A stretch of 64,000 nucleotides of DNA, taken from positions 66,889-130,888 of the forward strand of contig CALMVQ010000164.1 of NCBI GenBank assembly GCA_937873135.1, given 5' to 3'. Position 1 is the stretch's first letter. Every line of letters starts with the position of its first letter. The position numbers and the translations under genes are program-made. The notes below the pieces were generated by a model. The model saw only the letters and a program-made list of their open reading frames with translations. It was not told the origin of the DNA and ran no database searches. The stretch comes from an uncultured Scytonema sp. Its GTDB lineage: Bacteria > Cyanobacteriota > Cyanobacteriia > Cyanobacteriales > Nostocaceae. This document shows, piece after piece, positions 9,354-19,184 of this stretch.

Positions 9354-11237
9354 ATGGTAAAAAAATACCCCAGCAGGCTCTTCAAGATTTTGCTACCCCC
9401 ATTACTCTTTATAGTTATAAGCTTAGCAGTTACCTCATTTCCCGCAATAGGTAACGAGCCGCAGGGAGTAAACAAAATATCTGGTGCGGTCTCCTATGGT
9501 AATCAAATTTCTCTAAATGGTCATACATTCCCTGGTGCTTGGGCACAGAAACGTGAAAATAACTCTTTAAGTACTTTTCTCAGTGATGGGGCTCTCAGGC
9601 AATTTATCGGGGTAGATTTATTGAACACGAACAATCCACTCACACAACCGATACAGTGGTTTTCATCACTCTCGAAACCAGTCGTATTACCTAGCATGCA
9701 ACTAGGCGGTTATCGCTATCTAGATCTGACTGATTTTGTGAAAACGCGGAGATGGCAGATACAAGCTGATGGTAAAAGTTTAGTAATTTCTACACAAAGA
9801 GCGCAAATCACAGATATTCAACAAACTTTTCTTCCTAAGGGTGATCACCTGAAGGTTAATGTAAATTTGACTAGCCCAGCGCCTTGGCAAATAACACAAG
9901 GGTTACCAGTAAAAAAAACTCAACCCCCAGATCCCTCTCCATCAAATACAGAATGGACAATAACCCTTGATAGCATCGCCGATCCAGTTTTGGTTGAACG
10001 TTATACTCCTCGTTTAGAACAACAGGAACCTGCAATTCCAAACCGCGAACCATTAATCAAACTTGTAGAGGTAGTTAATAATCAAACTAACATTCATCTC
10101 AGTGTTCCATTTGGTCAATCTCCCCTCGTTAGTACTTTAGCCGATCCCTATCGCCTCATAATCGATGTTCGACCGAATGCCTTGGTACCCAGAGATATTA
10201 CTTGGGCACCAGGATTGCGTTGGCGACAACAGCTGATGAATTTAGATCAAGCAAGTTTTCCAGTTGTTTGGTTAGAAATTGATTCCCATGCCGGAATAAA
10301 ACTGAAACCGATTTTGGCGAATTCCGACACCCTTGTAGGCACTGCCCCTTTGATTCAAACTGCACAACAATACTTAGCGGTAGCAGCAATTAATGGTGGT
10401 TTTTTTAATCGCAACAATCGCTTACCTTTGGGAGCAATTCGGGACTCTGTGTGGTTATCAAGTCCAATTTTGAACCGGGGGGCGATCGCTTGGAATGATT
10501 CCGGGCAGTTTTACATTAATCGTCTCACCCTGCAAGAAACTTTAATTGAGACAAATAATAACGTGCAATTGCCGCTTTCAACTCTCAATAGTGGCTACAT
10601 TCAGAGTGGCATTGCTCGTTACACTCCTGTGTGGGGAAAGACTTATACCCCTTTAAGCGATAACGAAATTATCCTTATTGTCCAGAAAAATCAAGTGAGC
10701 GATCGCATATCAGGAGGCAAAGCAGGTCAAACTGCCATTTCCATTCCTCAAGATGGTTACTTGTTAACACTACGCGGTAAAGCTGTCAATAGAGCCTCGG
10801 AGTTACCTGTTAACTCTTTTGTCCGCACCGTCAGTTCCACTAGCCCCACAGATTTTAGCAATTATCCCCATATATTGGGAGCAGGACCGCTCCTACTGCA
10901 AAATCGCTCTTTTGTCCTTAACGCGAAAAGTGAACAATTTAGCAATGCCTTTATTGCCGAAAAAGCTATTCGTAGCGGCATATGCACAAATTCAGCCGGA
11001 AACTTGATGATTGCTACGGTGCATAATCGTGCTGGCGGGCAAGGACCAACCTTAGCAGAACACGCCCAAGTAATGAAGCTTTTGGGATGTGTGGATGCCC
11101 TGAATTTGGACGGTGGTAGTTCTACGAGTCTTTACCTTGGAGGGCAATTGCTTGATCGTTCTCCCAGTACTGCTGCCCGCGTCCATAACGGAATTGGCGT
11201 TTTCTTACCTGATAGCGGAGTCATTTTTCACCAGTAA
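9354..11237 (+). CDS. Secreted phosphodiester glycosidase (NAGPA/DUF2233) family protein with AMIN-like region
   Basis: A 627-residue protein. A signal peptide or anchor spans about residues 9-32 (KILLPPLLFIVISLAVTSFP). The middle part includes LADPYRLIIDVRP, the strand pattern of an AMIN domain, which targets proteins to peptidoglycan or the envelope in cyanobacteria. The C-terminal half (about 310-625) is a NAGPA-type domain: VAAINGGFFNRNNRLPLGAI near its start and the signature LNLDGGSSTSLYLGG near its end. Homologues cleave GlcNAc-phosphate diesters, so a role in wall or exopolymer turnover is likely but unproven. The ATG is preceded by no clear Shine-Dalgarno sequence. It is the only gene of its transcript that I can define. 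Confidence 0.8.
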   Translation: MVKKYPSRLFKILLPPLLFIVISLAVTSFPAIGNEPQGVNKISGAVSYGNQISLNGHTFPGAWAQKRENNSLSTFLSDGALRQFIGVDLLNTNNPLTQPIQWFSSLSKPVVLPSMQLGGYRYLDLTDFVKTRRWQIQADGKSLVISTQRAQITDIQQTFLPKGDHLKVNVNLTSPAPWQITQGLPVKKTQPPDPSPSNTEWTITLDSIADPVLVERYTPRLEQQEPAIPNREPLIKLVEVVNNQTNIHLSVPFGQSPLVSTLADPYRLIIDVRPNALVPRDITWAPGLRWRQQLMNLDQASFPVVWLEIDSHAGIKLKPILANSDTLVGTAPLIQTAQQYLAVAAINGGFFNRNNRLPLGAIRDSVWLSSPILNRGAIAWNDSGQFYINRLTLQETLIETNNNVQLPLSTLNSGYIQSGIARYTPVWGKTYTPLSDNEIILIVQKNQVSDRISGGKAGQTAISIPQDGYLLTLRGKAVNRASELPVNSFVRTVSSTSPTDFSNYPHILGAGPLLLQNRSFVLNAKSEQFSNAFIAEKAIRSGICTNSAGNLMIATVHNRAGGQGPTLAEHAQVMKLLGCVDALNLDGGSSTSLYLGGQLLDRSPSTAARVHNGIGVFLPDSGVIFHQ

Positions 11238-11548
11238 AAATACACTACTAACTAACAATTGACTATTGACCAATAACTTTAAAGTTTAGTGTAAGTTGTC
11301 TGATTGCTTGATGAAGACTTTGTGTAGATCTGCATTTTTAGCAGTTACAGATTACACCGTAGGATTTGATGAATGTTATGTTGGGCAGAGGTGGTAAGAA
11401 TTGCTAATTTTCACGGTTGCAACATCGCACCAGATCTTTCTATCAATGGATAAGAGTACTGATAGAAGTCGCGTTGCCGGGTTTCCCGAAGAATGCGAAC
11501 TTTAATGAGTTTCTTCTGTACAAAATCATGTACCAAAACGAGGTAACT

Positions 11549-11968
11549 ATGGCTCAAATTCAAGAAGCAACACAAGTTAACACACTACACCTACCTTCAG
11601 CCGTCACACCTAGAGGCGTCGCTGCAACTGAGTTGCGTCCTTGGGGTTCTTTCACAATTTTAGAAGAAGGACATGGATATAAAATCAAGCGCATTGAAGT
11701 CAAGCCCGGACATCGTTTGAGCTTGCAAATGCACCATCACCGCAGCGAACACTGGATTGTTGTCTCTGGTACTGCTAAAGTTGTTTGCGGGGAGCTAGAA
11801 GTGATGCTAAGCAACAATCAATCAACTTACGTGCCTCAGTGTACCGCTCATCGTTTAGAAAATCCAGGAGTCATTCCCTTAGTATTGATTGAAGTCCAAA
11901 ATGGTGAATACTTGGGAGAAGATGACATTGTTCGCTATCAAGACGACTATGCCCGTGTAGAAAAGTAA
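11549..11968 (+). CDS. Cupin protein of the type II mannose-6-phosphate isomerase family
   Basis: A 139-residue single-domain cupin. RPWGSFTILEEG, KIKRIEVKPGHRLSLQMHHHRSEHWIVVSGTA and VPQCTAHRLENPG are the metal-binding beta-barrel strands of the C-terminal isomerase domain found in bifunctional mannose-1-phosphate guanylyltransferases (PF01050). The guanylyltransferase domain is absent, as is common for the stand-alone cyanobacterial version. It probably interconverts fructose- and mannose-6-phosphate for GDP-mannose supply. The ORF track starts 44 codons earlier at a TTG, but GAGG lies seven bases before the ATG at 11549 and the conserved region begins only after it. The upstream 44 codons are therefore leader DNA. 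Confidence 0.82.
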   Translation: MAQIQEATQVNTLHLPSAVTPRGVAATELRPWGSFTILEEGHGYKIKRIEVKPGHRLSLQMHHHRSEHWIVVSGTAKVVCGELEVMLSNNQSTYVPQCTAHRLENPGVIPLVLIEVQNGEYLGEDDIVRYQDDYARVEK

Positions 11969-12048
11969 AAGTAACTATAGTACGAGTGAAGCAGTGTTAG
12001 GAGCAAATTAAATACTTTTTAGCGTAACGACCTCATCTTTCAAATAAG

Positions 12049-12408
12049 ATGGGGTTAAATTTTCTCTCGAATTATATGATTAAGTTAACTCAAGCAGCTG
12101 CTACTGAAATTAAGCGGTTACAGTCAAAGCAACAACTAAATATCTTGTTTCGATTGGCCGTCAAACCTGGTGGCTGTTCAGGGTGGTTTTACGATATGTC
12201 CTTTGAACAAACATTGAAAGTTGATGATCGCATTTTTGAGTGCAATACGGTTCAAGTCGTCATTGATGCCGAAACGTTCCCGTATATCAACGGTTTGACC
12301 TTAGATTATTCCGAAGATTTGATGGGGGGTGGTTTTCGCTTTGATAACAACAGCGCGAAAACCACTTGTGGTTGTGGTAACTCCTTTTCCATTCATGACA
12401 GGGAGTAA
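12049..12408 (+). CDS. IscA/SufA/HesB-type iron-sulfur carrier protein
   Basis: A 119-residue A-type carrier. The fold signature is complete: IKLTQAAATEIKRL at the start, the first conserved cysteine in KPGGCSGWFY and the C-terminal pair in TTCGCGNSFS, giving the three Cys ligands. Such proteins hold or transfer Fe-S clusters or iron. Conservation starts at MIKLTQ, so the ATG at 12076 is a likely alternative start, nine codons inside the listed one; neither has a good ribosome-binding site. It is 140 bp upstream of rpsL but a strong promoter separates the two, so it is probably its own transcription unit. No nif or suf genes are nearby. Confidence 0.83.
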   Translation: MGLNFLSNYMIKLTQAAATEIKRLQSKQQLNILFRLAVKPGGCSGWFYDMSFEQTLKVDDRIFECNTVQVVIDAETFPYINGLTLDYSEDLMGGGFRFDNNSAKTTCGCGNSFSIHDRE

Positions 12409-12466
12409 GCAATAGGTCAAAATTTTCATTTTTTAGTTTACCAACTAAAATAATCACAAAAAAAGT

Positions 12467-12496
12467 TTGACAGAAGTTGACAAACTAAGCTATAAT
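12467..12496 (+). promoter_or_regulatory. Sigma70-type promoter of rpsL
   Basis: A perfect TTGACA (12467-12472) and a perfect TATAAT (12491-12496) are 18 bases apart, 50 bases before the rpsL ATG. A second TTGACA at 12477 is too close to the -10 to be used with it. This fits the strong constitutive promoter expected for the str operon. Confidence 0.75.
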
Positions 12497-12546
12497 CAGG
12501 ATTTGTTAAAACTCCAAACAATAAACAGCTTTACGCGCTGTCACTC

Positions 12547-12933
12547 ATGCCAACCATACAGCAGCTTATCCGTAATCAACGCGAACTAGCGCGTCAGAAA
12601 ACAAAGTCCCCAGCTCTAAAGCAATGCCCTCAACGACGAGGTGTTTGTACCAGAGTATACACGACTACACCAAAAAAGCCTAATTCGGCTCTACGTAAAG
12701 TAGCAAGAGTCAGACTGACATCTGGATTTGAAGTCACGGCTTACATTCCAGGAATTGGTCACAACTTGCAAGAACACTCTGTCGTCATGATTCGTGGTGG
12801 TCGGGTTAAGGACTTACCGGGCGTAAGATACCACATCATTCGTGGTACCTTGGATACTGCTGGAGTTAAAGACCGCAAGCAGGGTCGTTCCAAGTACGGC
12901 ACTAAGCGTCCAAAAGCGGCAGCAGCAAAGTAA
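12547..12933 (+). CDS. rpsL: 30S ribosomal protein S12
   Basis: A 128-residue S12. The N-terminal [12 protein letters not shown], the decoding-site loop [18 protein letters not shown] (with the Lys where streptomycin resistance mutations fall in other bacteria) and [16 protein letters not shown] are all standard. The C-terminus [13 protein letters not shown] is of normal cyanobacterial length. It is the first gene of the str cluster, driven by the promoter at 12467-12496. The next gene, rpsG, is 531 bp away, a larger gap than usual. Confidence 0.98.
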   Translation: MPTIQQLIRNQRELARQKTKSPALKQCPQRRGVCTRVYTTTPKKPNSALRKVARVRLTSGFEVTAYIPGIGHNLQEHSVVMIRGGRVKDLPGVRYHIIRGTLDTAGVKDRKQGRSKYGTKRPKAAAAK

Positions 12934-13464
12934 GCTTCAACTGAATTATACAGTTGACTGGCATTATTACTTCAAAGTCTATGCGGTAGTGAATGTTCAA
13001 CCTATTTATAAATGTTCCCTCAATTTGTGGATAGAGAACGAAAGCAGGCTAAACAGACTTACTTGGTTGAATTCAAGATGTTGAGAAAGTCTGAATTTTA
13101 AACTTTGAGGGAGACAATTTTCTGCCGAAAAAAAGCATTGAAAAACCATGACTTGATCACAGTAAGCAGGAAACAGCCTTCCACATATTGCTCAAACAGG
13201 CATAACCTGTGAGTCAAAGTGTTGCTTGGTCGAGAAACTAGGTACGTCTTTCCTCAAGTTAAAGAGATGCTTGGACGTCCAAGATGCTTTAAGCGACAGC
13301 AGCATTTTAACCTGAAGATAAAGGTATATAATGTAGTCGCCTTGTGTGTCTAATTTCAGGCAACAAGTTAAGAAAGTCTGTTCGGCTACTTTAGTAGACA
13401 ATGAAGTTGTCCGATAGCATATAGTAGTACGATTTCGTTGCCAAAAAAGAACTAAGGGTTAAGT
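12934..13464. other. Long rpsL-rpsG spacer with palindrome
   Basis: 531 bp with no supported gene; the minus-strand 69-residue ORF has no recognisable features or Shine-Dalgarno. A perfect 14-base palindrome CTTGGACGTCCAAG lies at 13270-13283, and a TATAAT at 13327-13332 could be the -10 of a separate rpsG promoter, although no good -35 is seen. GACAATGAAGTTGTC near 13398 is a further small hairpin. The spacer could be a leader for ribosomal-protein feedback (inference). Confidence 0.4.
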
Positions 13465-13935
13465 ATGTCTCGTCGTGGTGTTATTCAGAAGCGCCCAGTT
13501 CCAGCCGATTCAGTGTATAACAGTCGCCTTGTTAGCATGATGATTAGGCGGATAATGCGTCATGGAAAAAAATCTCTAGCTGCACGCATTGTTTATGAAG
13601 CGTTAAAAACAATACAGGAACGCACCGGTGGCGATTCCTTGGAAACATTTGAAAGAGCAGTGCGAAATGCAACGCCTTTGGTAGAAGTCAAAGCTCGCCG
13701 TGTAGGCGGAGCTACGTACCAAGTACCAATGGAAGTGCGTACCGAACGGGGTACTAGCTTAGCGCTTCGTTGGTTGGTGCAATTTTCCAGGCAACGTCCG
13801 GGTCGTACAATGGCAAACAGATTAGCGAATGAGTTAATGGATGCTGCCAACGAAACTGGGAATGCTATTCGCAAGCGAGAAGAAACGCACAGGATGGCCG
13901 AAGCAAACAAAGCATTTGCACACTATCGTTATTAA
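13465..13935 (+). CDS. rpsG: 30S ribosomal protein S7
   Basis: A 156-residue S7, the primary 16S rRNA-binding protein that nucleates assembly of the 30S head. It starts [20 protein letters not shown], contains the conserved [22 protein letters not shown] and the beta-hairpin [17 protein letters not shown] that reaches the E site, and ends [13 protein letters not shown]. The ATG follows TAAGGGTTA. fusA begins 143 bp downstream, and a hairpin lies between them. Confidence 0.98.
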   Translation: MSRRGVIQKRPVPADSVYNSRLVSMMIRRIMRHGKKSLAARIVYEALKTIQERTGGDSLETFERAVRNATPLVEVKARRVGGATYQVPMEVRTERGTSLALRWLVQFSRQRPGRTMANRLANELMDAANETGNAIRKREETHRMAEANKAFAHYRY

Positions 13936-13941
13936 TGATAG

Positions 13942-13961
13942 AGACGCGACATTTCGCGTCT
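13942..13961. repeat. AGACGCGA palindrome between rpsG and fusA
   Basis: AGACGCGA-CATT-TCGCGTCT is a perfect eight-pair stem with a four-base loop, starting six bases after the rpsG stop. An outer pair, CACTATC (13921) with GATAGTG (13964), reaches into the last rpsG codons. Only a short TT follows, so it may be an mRNA-processing or attenuating hairpin. A related palindrome occurs at 56637-56666. Confidence 0.6.
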
Positions 13962-14078
13962 TTGATAGTGGGAAATACGAGTGCATCCACAATGAAGAAG
14001 ACGGTTTTCCGTAAAGTATAACATTTTAACAAAGTGTAATATACAAGTATCATGAAACGAAACTTATAGGAGGTAGCT

Positions 14079-16160
14079 GTGGCACGCACTAACCCGCTAG
14101 AGAGAGTACGCAATATCGGTATTGCGGCGCATATAGATGCGGGAAAAACAACTACAACAGAGAGAATATTATTTTACTCTGGAATAATTCATAAGATTGG
14201 TGAGGTTCATGAAGGAACCGCTGTAACAGACTGGATGGATCAGGAGCGGGAACGGGGAATTACCATCACTGCTGCTGCTATTAGTACCAGTTGGAAAAAT
14301 AATCAAATTAACATTATCGATACTCCTGGACACGTAGACTTCACGATTGAAGTAGAACGTTCGATGCGAGTGCTGGATGGTGTAATTACAGTTTTGTGTT
14401 CTGTAGGCGGCGTGCAGCCACAGACAGAGACAGTATGGCGTCAGGCAGAACGCTATAAAGTGCCCCGCATCGTGTTTATTAATAAGATGGATCGCACGGG
14501 CGCAAACTTTTATAAAGTTCACGAACAAGTACGCGATCGCCTACGGACTAACGCCATTGCTATTCAGTTACCCATTGGCAGTGAAACCGAATTTAAGGGT
14601 ATTGTTGACTTGGTCAGGATGCGAGCATACATCTACACCAACGACCAAGGAACTGATATCCAAGACACTGAAATCCCGCAAGACATGCTTTCTCAGGTAG
14701 AAGAACACCGCGTCAAACTGATCGAAGCAGTAGCGGAAACTGACGATAACCTGATGAACAAGTACTTTGAGGGAGAAGAACTTACCGAGGAAGAAGTTCG
14801 CAAAGCTCTGCGTAAAGGTACAGTTGCAGGTACTATTGTCCCTGTGCTTTGCGGTTCAGCTTTCAAGAACAAAGGCGTACAGTTGTTGTTGGATGCAGTA
14901 GTAGATTACTTACCAGCTCCCAGCGATGTACCACCAATTCAAGGTACACTGGCCAATGGCGAAGTGGTAGAGCGTCACGCAGACGATAATGAGCCTCTGT
15001 CAGCTCTTGCCTTCAAAATTATGGCAGATCCATACGGTCGCCTAACCTTTGTTCGCGTATATTCTGGCGTTTTGAAGAAGGGAAGCTATGTTTACAACGC
15101 CACGAAGGACAAGAAAGAACGGATTTCTCGTTTAGTCGTTTTGAAAGCGGATGATAGGCTCGATGTTGAGGAACTTAGAGCAGGCGATTTGGGAGCCGCT
15201 TTGGGGTTGAAAGATACTTTAACAGGTGACACCCTCTGTGATGAAAGCTCGCCAGTCATTTTAGAATCGCTGTTCATTCCCGAACCTGTGATCTCGGTGG
15301 CGGTTGAACCCAAAACCAAGAACGACATGGATAAGCTATCCAAGGCTCTACAATCTCTCTCAGAAGAAGATCCCACCTTCCGCGTTCATGTCGATCCAGA
15401 AACTAACCAAACTGTGATTGCAGGGATGGGAGAGTTACACCTGGAAATTCTGGTTGATCGGATGTTACGAGAATTCAAAGTGGAAGCGAATGTTGGTGCA
15501 CCACAAGTCGCTTACCGCGAAACAATCCGCAAGCAAGTCAACAGAGTAGAAGGTAAGTTTATCCGTCAGAGTGGCGGTAAAGGTCAGTACGGTCACGTTG
15601 TGATTGACTTGGAGCCAGGACAACCTGGAAGCGGTTTTGAATTCGTCTCCAAAATTGTTGGTGGTGTCGTACCTAAAGAGTACATCTCGCCAGCAGAAGC
15701 AGGAATGAAAGAAAGCTGTGAATCGGGGATTATAGCAGGATATCCGCTCATTGACGTTAAAGCAACGCTCATTGATGGGTCTTACCACGATGTAGACTCT
15801 TCAGAAATGGCTTTTAAAATTGCTGGTTCAATGGCAATGAAAGAAGCAGTGATGAAAGCTTCACCTGTCCTGTTAGAACCTATGATGAAAGTTGAAGTGG
15901 AAGTTCCTGAAAACTACCTTGGGGATGTTATGGGCGACCTCAATTCCCGTCGTGGGCAAATTGAGGGGATGGGATCTGAGCAGGGTCTTGCTAAAGTAAC
16001 TGCTAAAGTTCCATTGGCAGAAATGTTTGGCTACGCTACTGATATCCGCTCCAAGACCCAAGGTCGAGGCATTTTCACGATGGAGTTTAGCAACTACGAT
16101 GAGGTGCCTCGCAATGTGGCTGAGGCAATTATCGCTAAAAGTAAAGGGAACGCTCATTAG
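14079..16160 (+). CDS. fusA: Translation elongation factor G
   Basis: A 693-residue EF-G that drives ribosomal translocation with GTP hydrolysis. GTPase motifs are intact: AHIDAGKT (G1), RGITI (G2), DTPGHVDF (G3), NKMD (G4) and GSAFKNKG (G5). Domain II ([23 protein letters not shown]), domain III, domain IV ([15 protein letters not shown]) and domain V (RRGQIEGM) follow in order. The GTG start at 14079 has an excellent AGGAGGT eight bases upstream. Domain IV keeps the tip loop that enters the A site. Length and order in rpsL-rpsG-fusA-tuf are standard. Confidence 0.98.
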   Translation: MARTNPLERVRNIGIAAHIDAGKTTTTERILFYSGIIHKIGEVHEGTAVTDWMDQERERGITITAAAISTSWKNNQINIIDTPGHVDFTIEVERSMRVLDGVITVLCSVGGVQPQTETVWRQAERYKVPRIVFINKMDRTGANFYKVHEQVRDRLRTNAIAIQLPIGSETEFKGIVDLVRMRAYIYTNDQGTDIQDTEIPQDMLSQVEEHRVKLIEAVAETDDNLMNKYFEGEELTEEEVRKALRKGTVAGTIVPVLCGSAFKNKGVQLLLDAVVDYLPAPSDVPPIQGTLANGEVVERHADDNEPLSALAFKIMADPYGRLTFVRVYSGVLKKGSYVYNATKDKKERISRLVVLKADDRLDVEELRAGDLGAALGLKDTLTGDTLCDESSPVILESLFIPEPVISVAVEPKTKNDMDKLSKALQSLSEEDPTFRVHVDPETNQTVIAGMGELHLEILVDRMLREFKVEANVGAPQVAYRETIRKQVNRVEGKFIRQSGGKGQYGHVVIDLEPGQPGSGFEFVSKIVGGVVPKEYISPAEAGMKESCESGIIAGYPLIDVKATLIDGSYHDVDSSEMAFKIAGSMAMKEAVMKASPVLLEPMMKVEVEVPENYLGDVMGDLNSRRGQIEGMGSEQGLAKVTAKVPLAEMFGYATDIRSKTQGRGIFTMEFSNYDEVPRNVAEAIIAKSKGNAH

Positions 16161-16239
16161 TCATTTGTTATAAGTCATGAGTCATGAGTTATTCGTTATT
16201 CTTCATTGGTAAATACATTGGACAAATGATGCTTACCGA

Positions 16240-16318
16240 AGGACTCTTGACACTAGATAAAGGACACTTGACAAAGGACACTTGACGAAGGACAAAGGAT
16301 ACTTGACAAAGGACAAAA
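16240..16318. repeat. Degenerate GACAAAGGACACTT tandem repeats before tuf
   Basis: GGACTCTTGACAC, AGGACACTTGACA, AGGACACTTGACG, AGGACAAAGGATACTTGACA and AGGACAAAAC follow one another in the 164-bp fusA-tuf spacer, right up to the tuf start. The multiple TTGACA words are a by-product of the repeat, and they could offer -35 elements for tuf. The repeat leaves no clear Shine-Dalgarno beyond AAGGACA. Confidence 0.65.
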
Positions 16319-16324
16319 CAATTC

Positions 16325-17554
16325 ATGGCACGCGCAAAGTTTGAAAGGAATAAACCCCACGTTAACATTGGTACGATTGGCCACGTCGATCATGGGAAAA
16401 CTACGTTAACAGCAGCTATTACCATGACCTTGGCCGCTTTAGGTCAAGCTGTGGCTAAGGGCTACGATCAAATCGATAACGCACCAGAAGAAAAGGCACG
16501 GGGTATTACTATCAATACCGCTCACGTCGAGTATGAAACCGATAAACGGCATTATGCTCATGTGGACTGCCCAGGGCACGCTGACTATGTGAAGAATATG
16601 ATCACAGGTGCTGCTCAAATGGATGGTGCCATTCTAGTAGTTTCTGCTGCTGATGGTCCCATGCCTCAAACAAGAGAACACATCCTGCTGGCAAAGCAAG
16701 TGGGTGTACCTAATCTGGTCGTCTTCTTGAACAAGGAAGACATGGTGGATGACGCAGAACTCCTGGAACTCGTGGAATTGGAAGTCAGAGATCTGCTGTC
16801 AAGCTATGAATTCGCCGGTGACGACATTCCAGTAGTCATAGGTTCCGGTCTACAGGCATTGCAAAAAATGACTGCTAGTCCCAAAACACCACGCGGTGAA
16901 GATAAGTGGGTAGATAAAATCTATGACTTGATGGATGCTGTAGACAGCTACATCCCCACACCAGAACGCGACATCGATAAGCCCTTCCTTATGGCTATAG
17001 AAGATGTGTTCTCGATCACAGGTCGGGGTACAGTAGCTACAGGTCGGATTGAACGCGGGAAAGTCAAAATCGGTGACACCGTAGAACTAGTGGGCATTAA
17101 AGCTACCCGCTCTACAACAGTGACTGGTATCGAGATGTTCAAGAAGAGCCTTGATGAAGGTATGGCAGGGGACAACGCTGGTATACTACTACGCGGTGTG
17201 CAAAAAGCTGATATCGAACGCGGTATGGTCATCGCCAAGCCAGGTTCTATTACCCCACATACCCAATTTGAAGGTGAAGTCTACGTTTTGACTGAAAAAG
17301 AAGGCGGTCGCAAGACTCCATTCTTCCCAGGTTACCGTCCTCAGTTCTATGTTCGGACAACAGACGTAACTGGTACGATCAGAACCTTCACTGCTGATGA
17401 TGGTAGTGAAGCTGAAATGGTGATGCCAGGAGACCGGATCAAGATGACAGTCGAACTGATTAGCCCGATCGCCATTGAGCAAGGAATGCGCTTCGCTATC
17501 CGCGAAGGTGGTCGCACTATTGGTGCCGGTGTCGTTGCCAAAATAGTCAAGTAG
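16325..17554 (+). CDS. tuf: Translation elongation factor Tu
   Basis: A 409-residue EF-Tu that delivers aminoacyl-tRNA to the ribosome. GTPase motifs [29 protein letters not shown] and GSGLQAL are present, then beta-barrel domains II ([18 protein letters not shown]) and III ([16 protein letters not shown]). Length fits the cyanobacterial/chloroplast form, which has a short insert after domain I ([18 protein letters not shown]). The start ATG immediately follows the tandem repeats. It is followed by a clear intrinsic terminator, so rpsJ is transcribed partly by read-through or from its own promoter. Confidence 0.98.
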   Translation: MARAKFERNKPHVNIGTIGHVDHGKTTLTAAITMTLAALGQAVAKGYDQIDNAPEEKARGITINTAHVEYETDKRHYAHVDCPGHADYVKNMITGAAQMDGAILVVSAADGPMPQTREHILLAKQVGVPNLVVFLNKEDMVDDAELLELVELEVRDLLSSYEFAGDDIPVVIGSGLQALQKMTASPKTPRGEDKWVDKIYDLMDAVDSYIPTPERDIDKPFLMAIEDVFSITGRGTVATGRIERGKVKIGDTVELVGIKATRSTTVTGIEMFKKSLDEGMAGDNAGILLRGVQKADIERGMVIAKPGSITPHTQFEGEVYVLTEKEGGRKTPFFPGYRPQFYVRTTDVTGTIRTFTADDGSEAEMVMPGDRIKMTVELISPIAIEQGMRFAIREGGRTIGAGVVAKIVK

Positions 17555-17581
17555 TCACGCGCGAGAGTGAACAATAGATCG

Positions 17582-17614
17582 AGCAGAGGTGGTACAATAC
17601 ATCTCTGCTTTTTT
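17582..17614 (+). terminator. Intrinsic terminator after tuf
   Basis: AGCAGAGGT pairs with ATCTCTGCT (one G-U) around a short loop, and a run of six T residues follows at 17609-17614. It starts 28 bases after the tuf stop codon. Confidence 0.85.
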
Positions 17615-17736
17615 AGGCAAATAGGTAAGTTGTTGATTGTTGCTTGTTGGTCTTTATTTGTTCTACTAATTATTAACAACTAACAACGGTAACTTCTTCA
17701 CCAACTCATAACTCATCAGAACCAGGAAAATTAAAA

Positions 17737-18054
17737 ATGGCAACGCTACAGCAGCAAAAGATTAGAATTCGCTTACAGGCTTTTGACCGACGTTTACTCG
17801 ATACATCTTGCGAGAAGATTGTAGACACAGCTAACCGGACAAATGCCACAGCGATAGGACCAATTCCTCTACCCACAAAACGTCGGATTTACTGTGTGTT
17901 GCGATCGCCTCATGTGGATAAAGATTCGCGGGAACATTTTGAAACACGCACCCATCGTCGAATTATAGACATCTATCAGCCTTCTTCTAAAACTATAGAT
18001 GCCTTGATGAAACTAGACTTACCATCAGGTGTAGATATTGAAGTAAAACTGTAA
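17737..18054 (+). CDS. rpsJ: 30S ribosomal protein S10
   Basis: A 105-residue S10, also known as NusE in antitermination. It shows [50 protein letters not shown] and the C-terminal [13 protein letters not shown]. In cyanobacteria rpsJ sits after tuf at the end of the str cluster, apart from the large S10 operon, and that order is seen here. An intrinsic terminator follows at 18206. Confidence 0.98.
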   Translation: MATLQQQKIRIRLQAFDRRLLDTSCEKIVDTANRTNATAIGPIPLPTKRRIYCVLRSPHVDKDSREHFETRTHRRIIDIYQPSSKTIDALMKLDLPSGVDIEVKL

Positions 18055-18205
18055 CAGTTATTGAAGAGTGGTTATTGCTCAATGGTTATGGGTCATACAT
18101 TACTAACAACCAACAACTGTAGTCCCGAATTTCATGCGAGTTTTTCACGGGACGACAAGTTTTATAGATTAAACCTATAGCCATTAACAACTAACAACTA
18201 ACTCT

Positions 18206-18235
18206 GCCCTGAAGAAATATGTCTCAGGGCTTTTT
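18206..18235 (+). terminator. Intrinsic terminator after rpsJ
   Basis: GCCCTGA pairs with TCAGGGC around an 11-base loop, followed by TTTTTC. It lies about 150 bases past rpsJ, after a second hairpin (GTCCCG/CGGGAC, 18122-18153) and AACAACTAAC-type repeats. It closes the translation cluster. Confidence 0.8.
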
Positions 18236-18356
18236 CTTTGCAGCAAAACAAGATGATAGAATAAAGAAACGCTAAGCATAACAGCTATGTAAGTATTCAG
18301 CCCTAAGCGATCGGCTATAAGACTTTTAAGAGATGCGCTTCAAGGAGAAAGTTTAC

Positions 18357-18422
18357 ATGAATCCATTCAAAGCTAAGCGAAAAGTACTAATGGCTAAATA
18401 CTTACAGCATAATAAATATTAA
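18357..18422 (+). CDS. Candidate 21-residue basic small protein or leader peptide
   Basis: ATG at 18357 is preceded by AAGGAG with a ten-base spacing, one of the best ribosome-binding sites in this part of the window. The frame encodes MNPFKAKRKVLMAKYLQHNK plus Tyr, strongly basic, and stops 25 bp before the Lon-N-domain gene. It is too short for the ORF track. It may be a leader peptide or a small basic protein; I recognise no family, and chance is possible. Confidence 0.35.
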   Translation: MNPFKAKRKVLMAKYLQHNKY

Positions 18423-18447
18423 AGATTAAATTTATACCAAGGCAAAA

Positions 18448-19098
18448 ATGACATCCTATTCTAAAATTGCAGTTCGCGAACTACCTCTGTTCCCATTATC
18501 AGAAGTGGTTTTGTTTCCAACAAGACCATTACCACTGCATATCTTTGAATTGCGCTACAGAATGATGATGAATACAATATTGGAGAGCGATCGCAGGTTT
18601 GGAGTGTTGATGGTAGATCCGGTAAAAGGCACGATTGCTAACGTTGGCTGCTGTGCGGAAATTATTCATTACCAGCGGTTGACAGATGACAGAATGAAAA
18701 TGTGGACACTAGGACAGCAAAGGTTTCGCGTTCTGGAATATATTCGCGAAAAGCCCTACCGCGTTGCCTTAGTCGAGTGGATTGAAGATCAACCGCCAAT
18801 GAAGGATTTGCGACCATTGGCTACTACGGTAGAACAAATACTGCGAGATGTGGTGCGTCTCTCAGTAAAATTAACCGAACAAAACATCGAACTGCCAGAA
18901 GATTTACCAGATCTGCCGATCGAACTATCTTACTGGGTGGCAAGTAACCTCTACGGTGTAGCCGCAGAACAGCAGGCTTTACTAGAAATGCAAGATACTG
19001 TGACTCGCTTGGAGAGAGAAGCAGAAATCTTGACTTCTACTCGTAATAATCTAGCTGCTCGTACTGTTCTCAAAGACACCTTCAATCAAAAGTTATGA
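18448..19098 (+). CDS. LON peptidase substrate-binding domain protein
   Basis: A 216-residue protein consisting of the N-terminal substrate-binding (PUA-like) domain of Lon alone. RELPLFPLSEVVLFPTRPLPLHIFELRYRMM is the diagnostic start, followed by FGVLMVD, GCCAEIIHYQRL and GQQRFRVLEY. A helical C-terminal part (about 130-205) corresponds to the Lon linker. The AAA+ and protease domains are absent. Stand-alone Lon-N proteins are widespread in cyanobacteria; their role is not defined, with substrate binding or proteolysis adaptation being the usual guess. A putative 21-codon ORF with a good Shine-Dalgarno lies just upstream. Confidence 0.88.
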   Translation: MTSYSKIAVRELPLFPLSEVVLFPTRPLPLHIFELRYRMMMNTILESDRRFGVLMVDPVKGTIANVGCCAEIIHYQRLTDDRMKMWTLGQQRFRVLEYIREKPYRVALVEWIEDQPPMKDLRPLATTVEQILRDVVRLSVKLTEQNIELPEDLPDLPIELSYWVASNLYGVAAEQQALLEMQDTVTRLEREAEILTSTRNNLAARTVLKDTFNQKL

Positions 19099-19184
19099 GT
19101 GAGGAGTAAGTAAGAACCAGTTGCGTGCAACATTATTCGTAAGATTGCGGCAGCTTCCTGTCTTCAGAACTTCGGGACCTTCCC

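Noticed and set aside
11417-11548. 44-residue N-terminal extension of the cupin protein
   Set aside because: It starts with TTG, is not conserved in style, and GAGG precedes the ATG at 11549.
12841-13084. 80-codon ORF overlapping the rpsL end
   Set aside because: It begins inside rpsL in another frame and carries no conserved pattern.
16240-16318. Multiple TTGACA boxes before tuf as a promoter array
   Set aside because: The boxes arise from the tandem repeat unit, and no TATAAT lies at 16-19 bp from any of them before the start codon.
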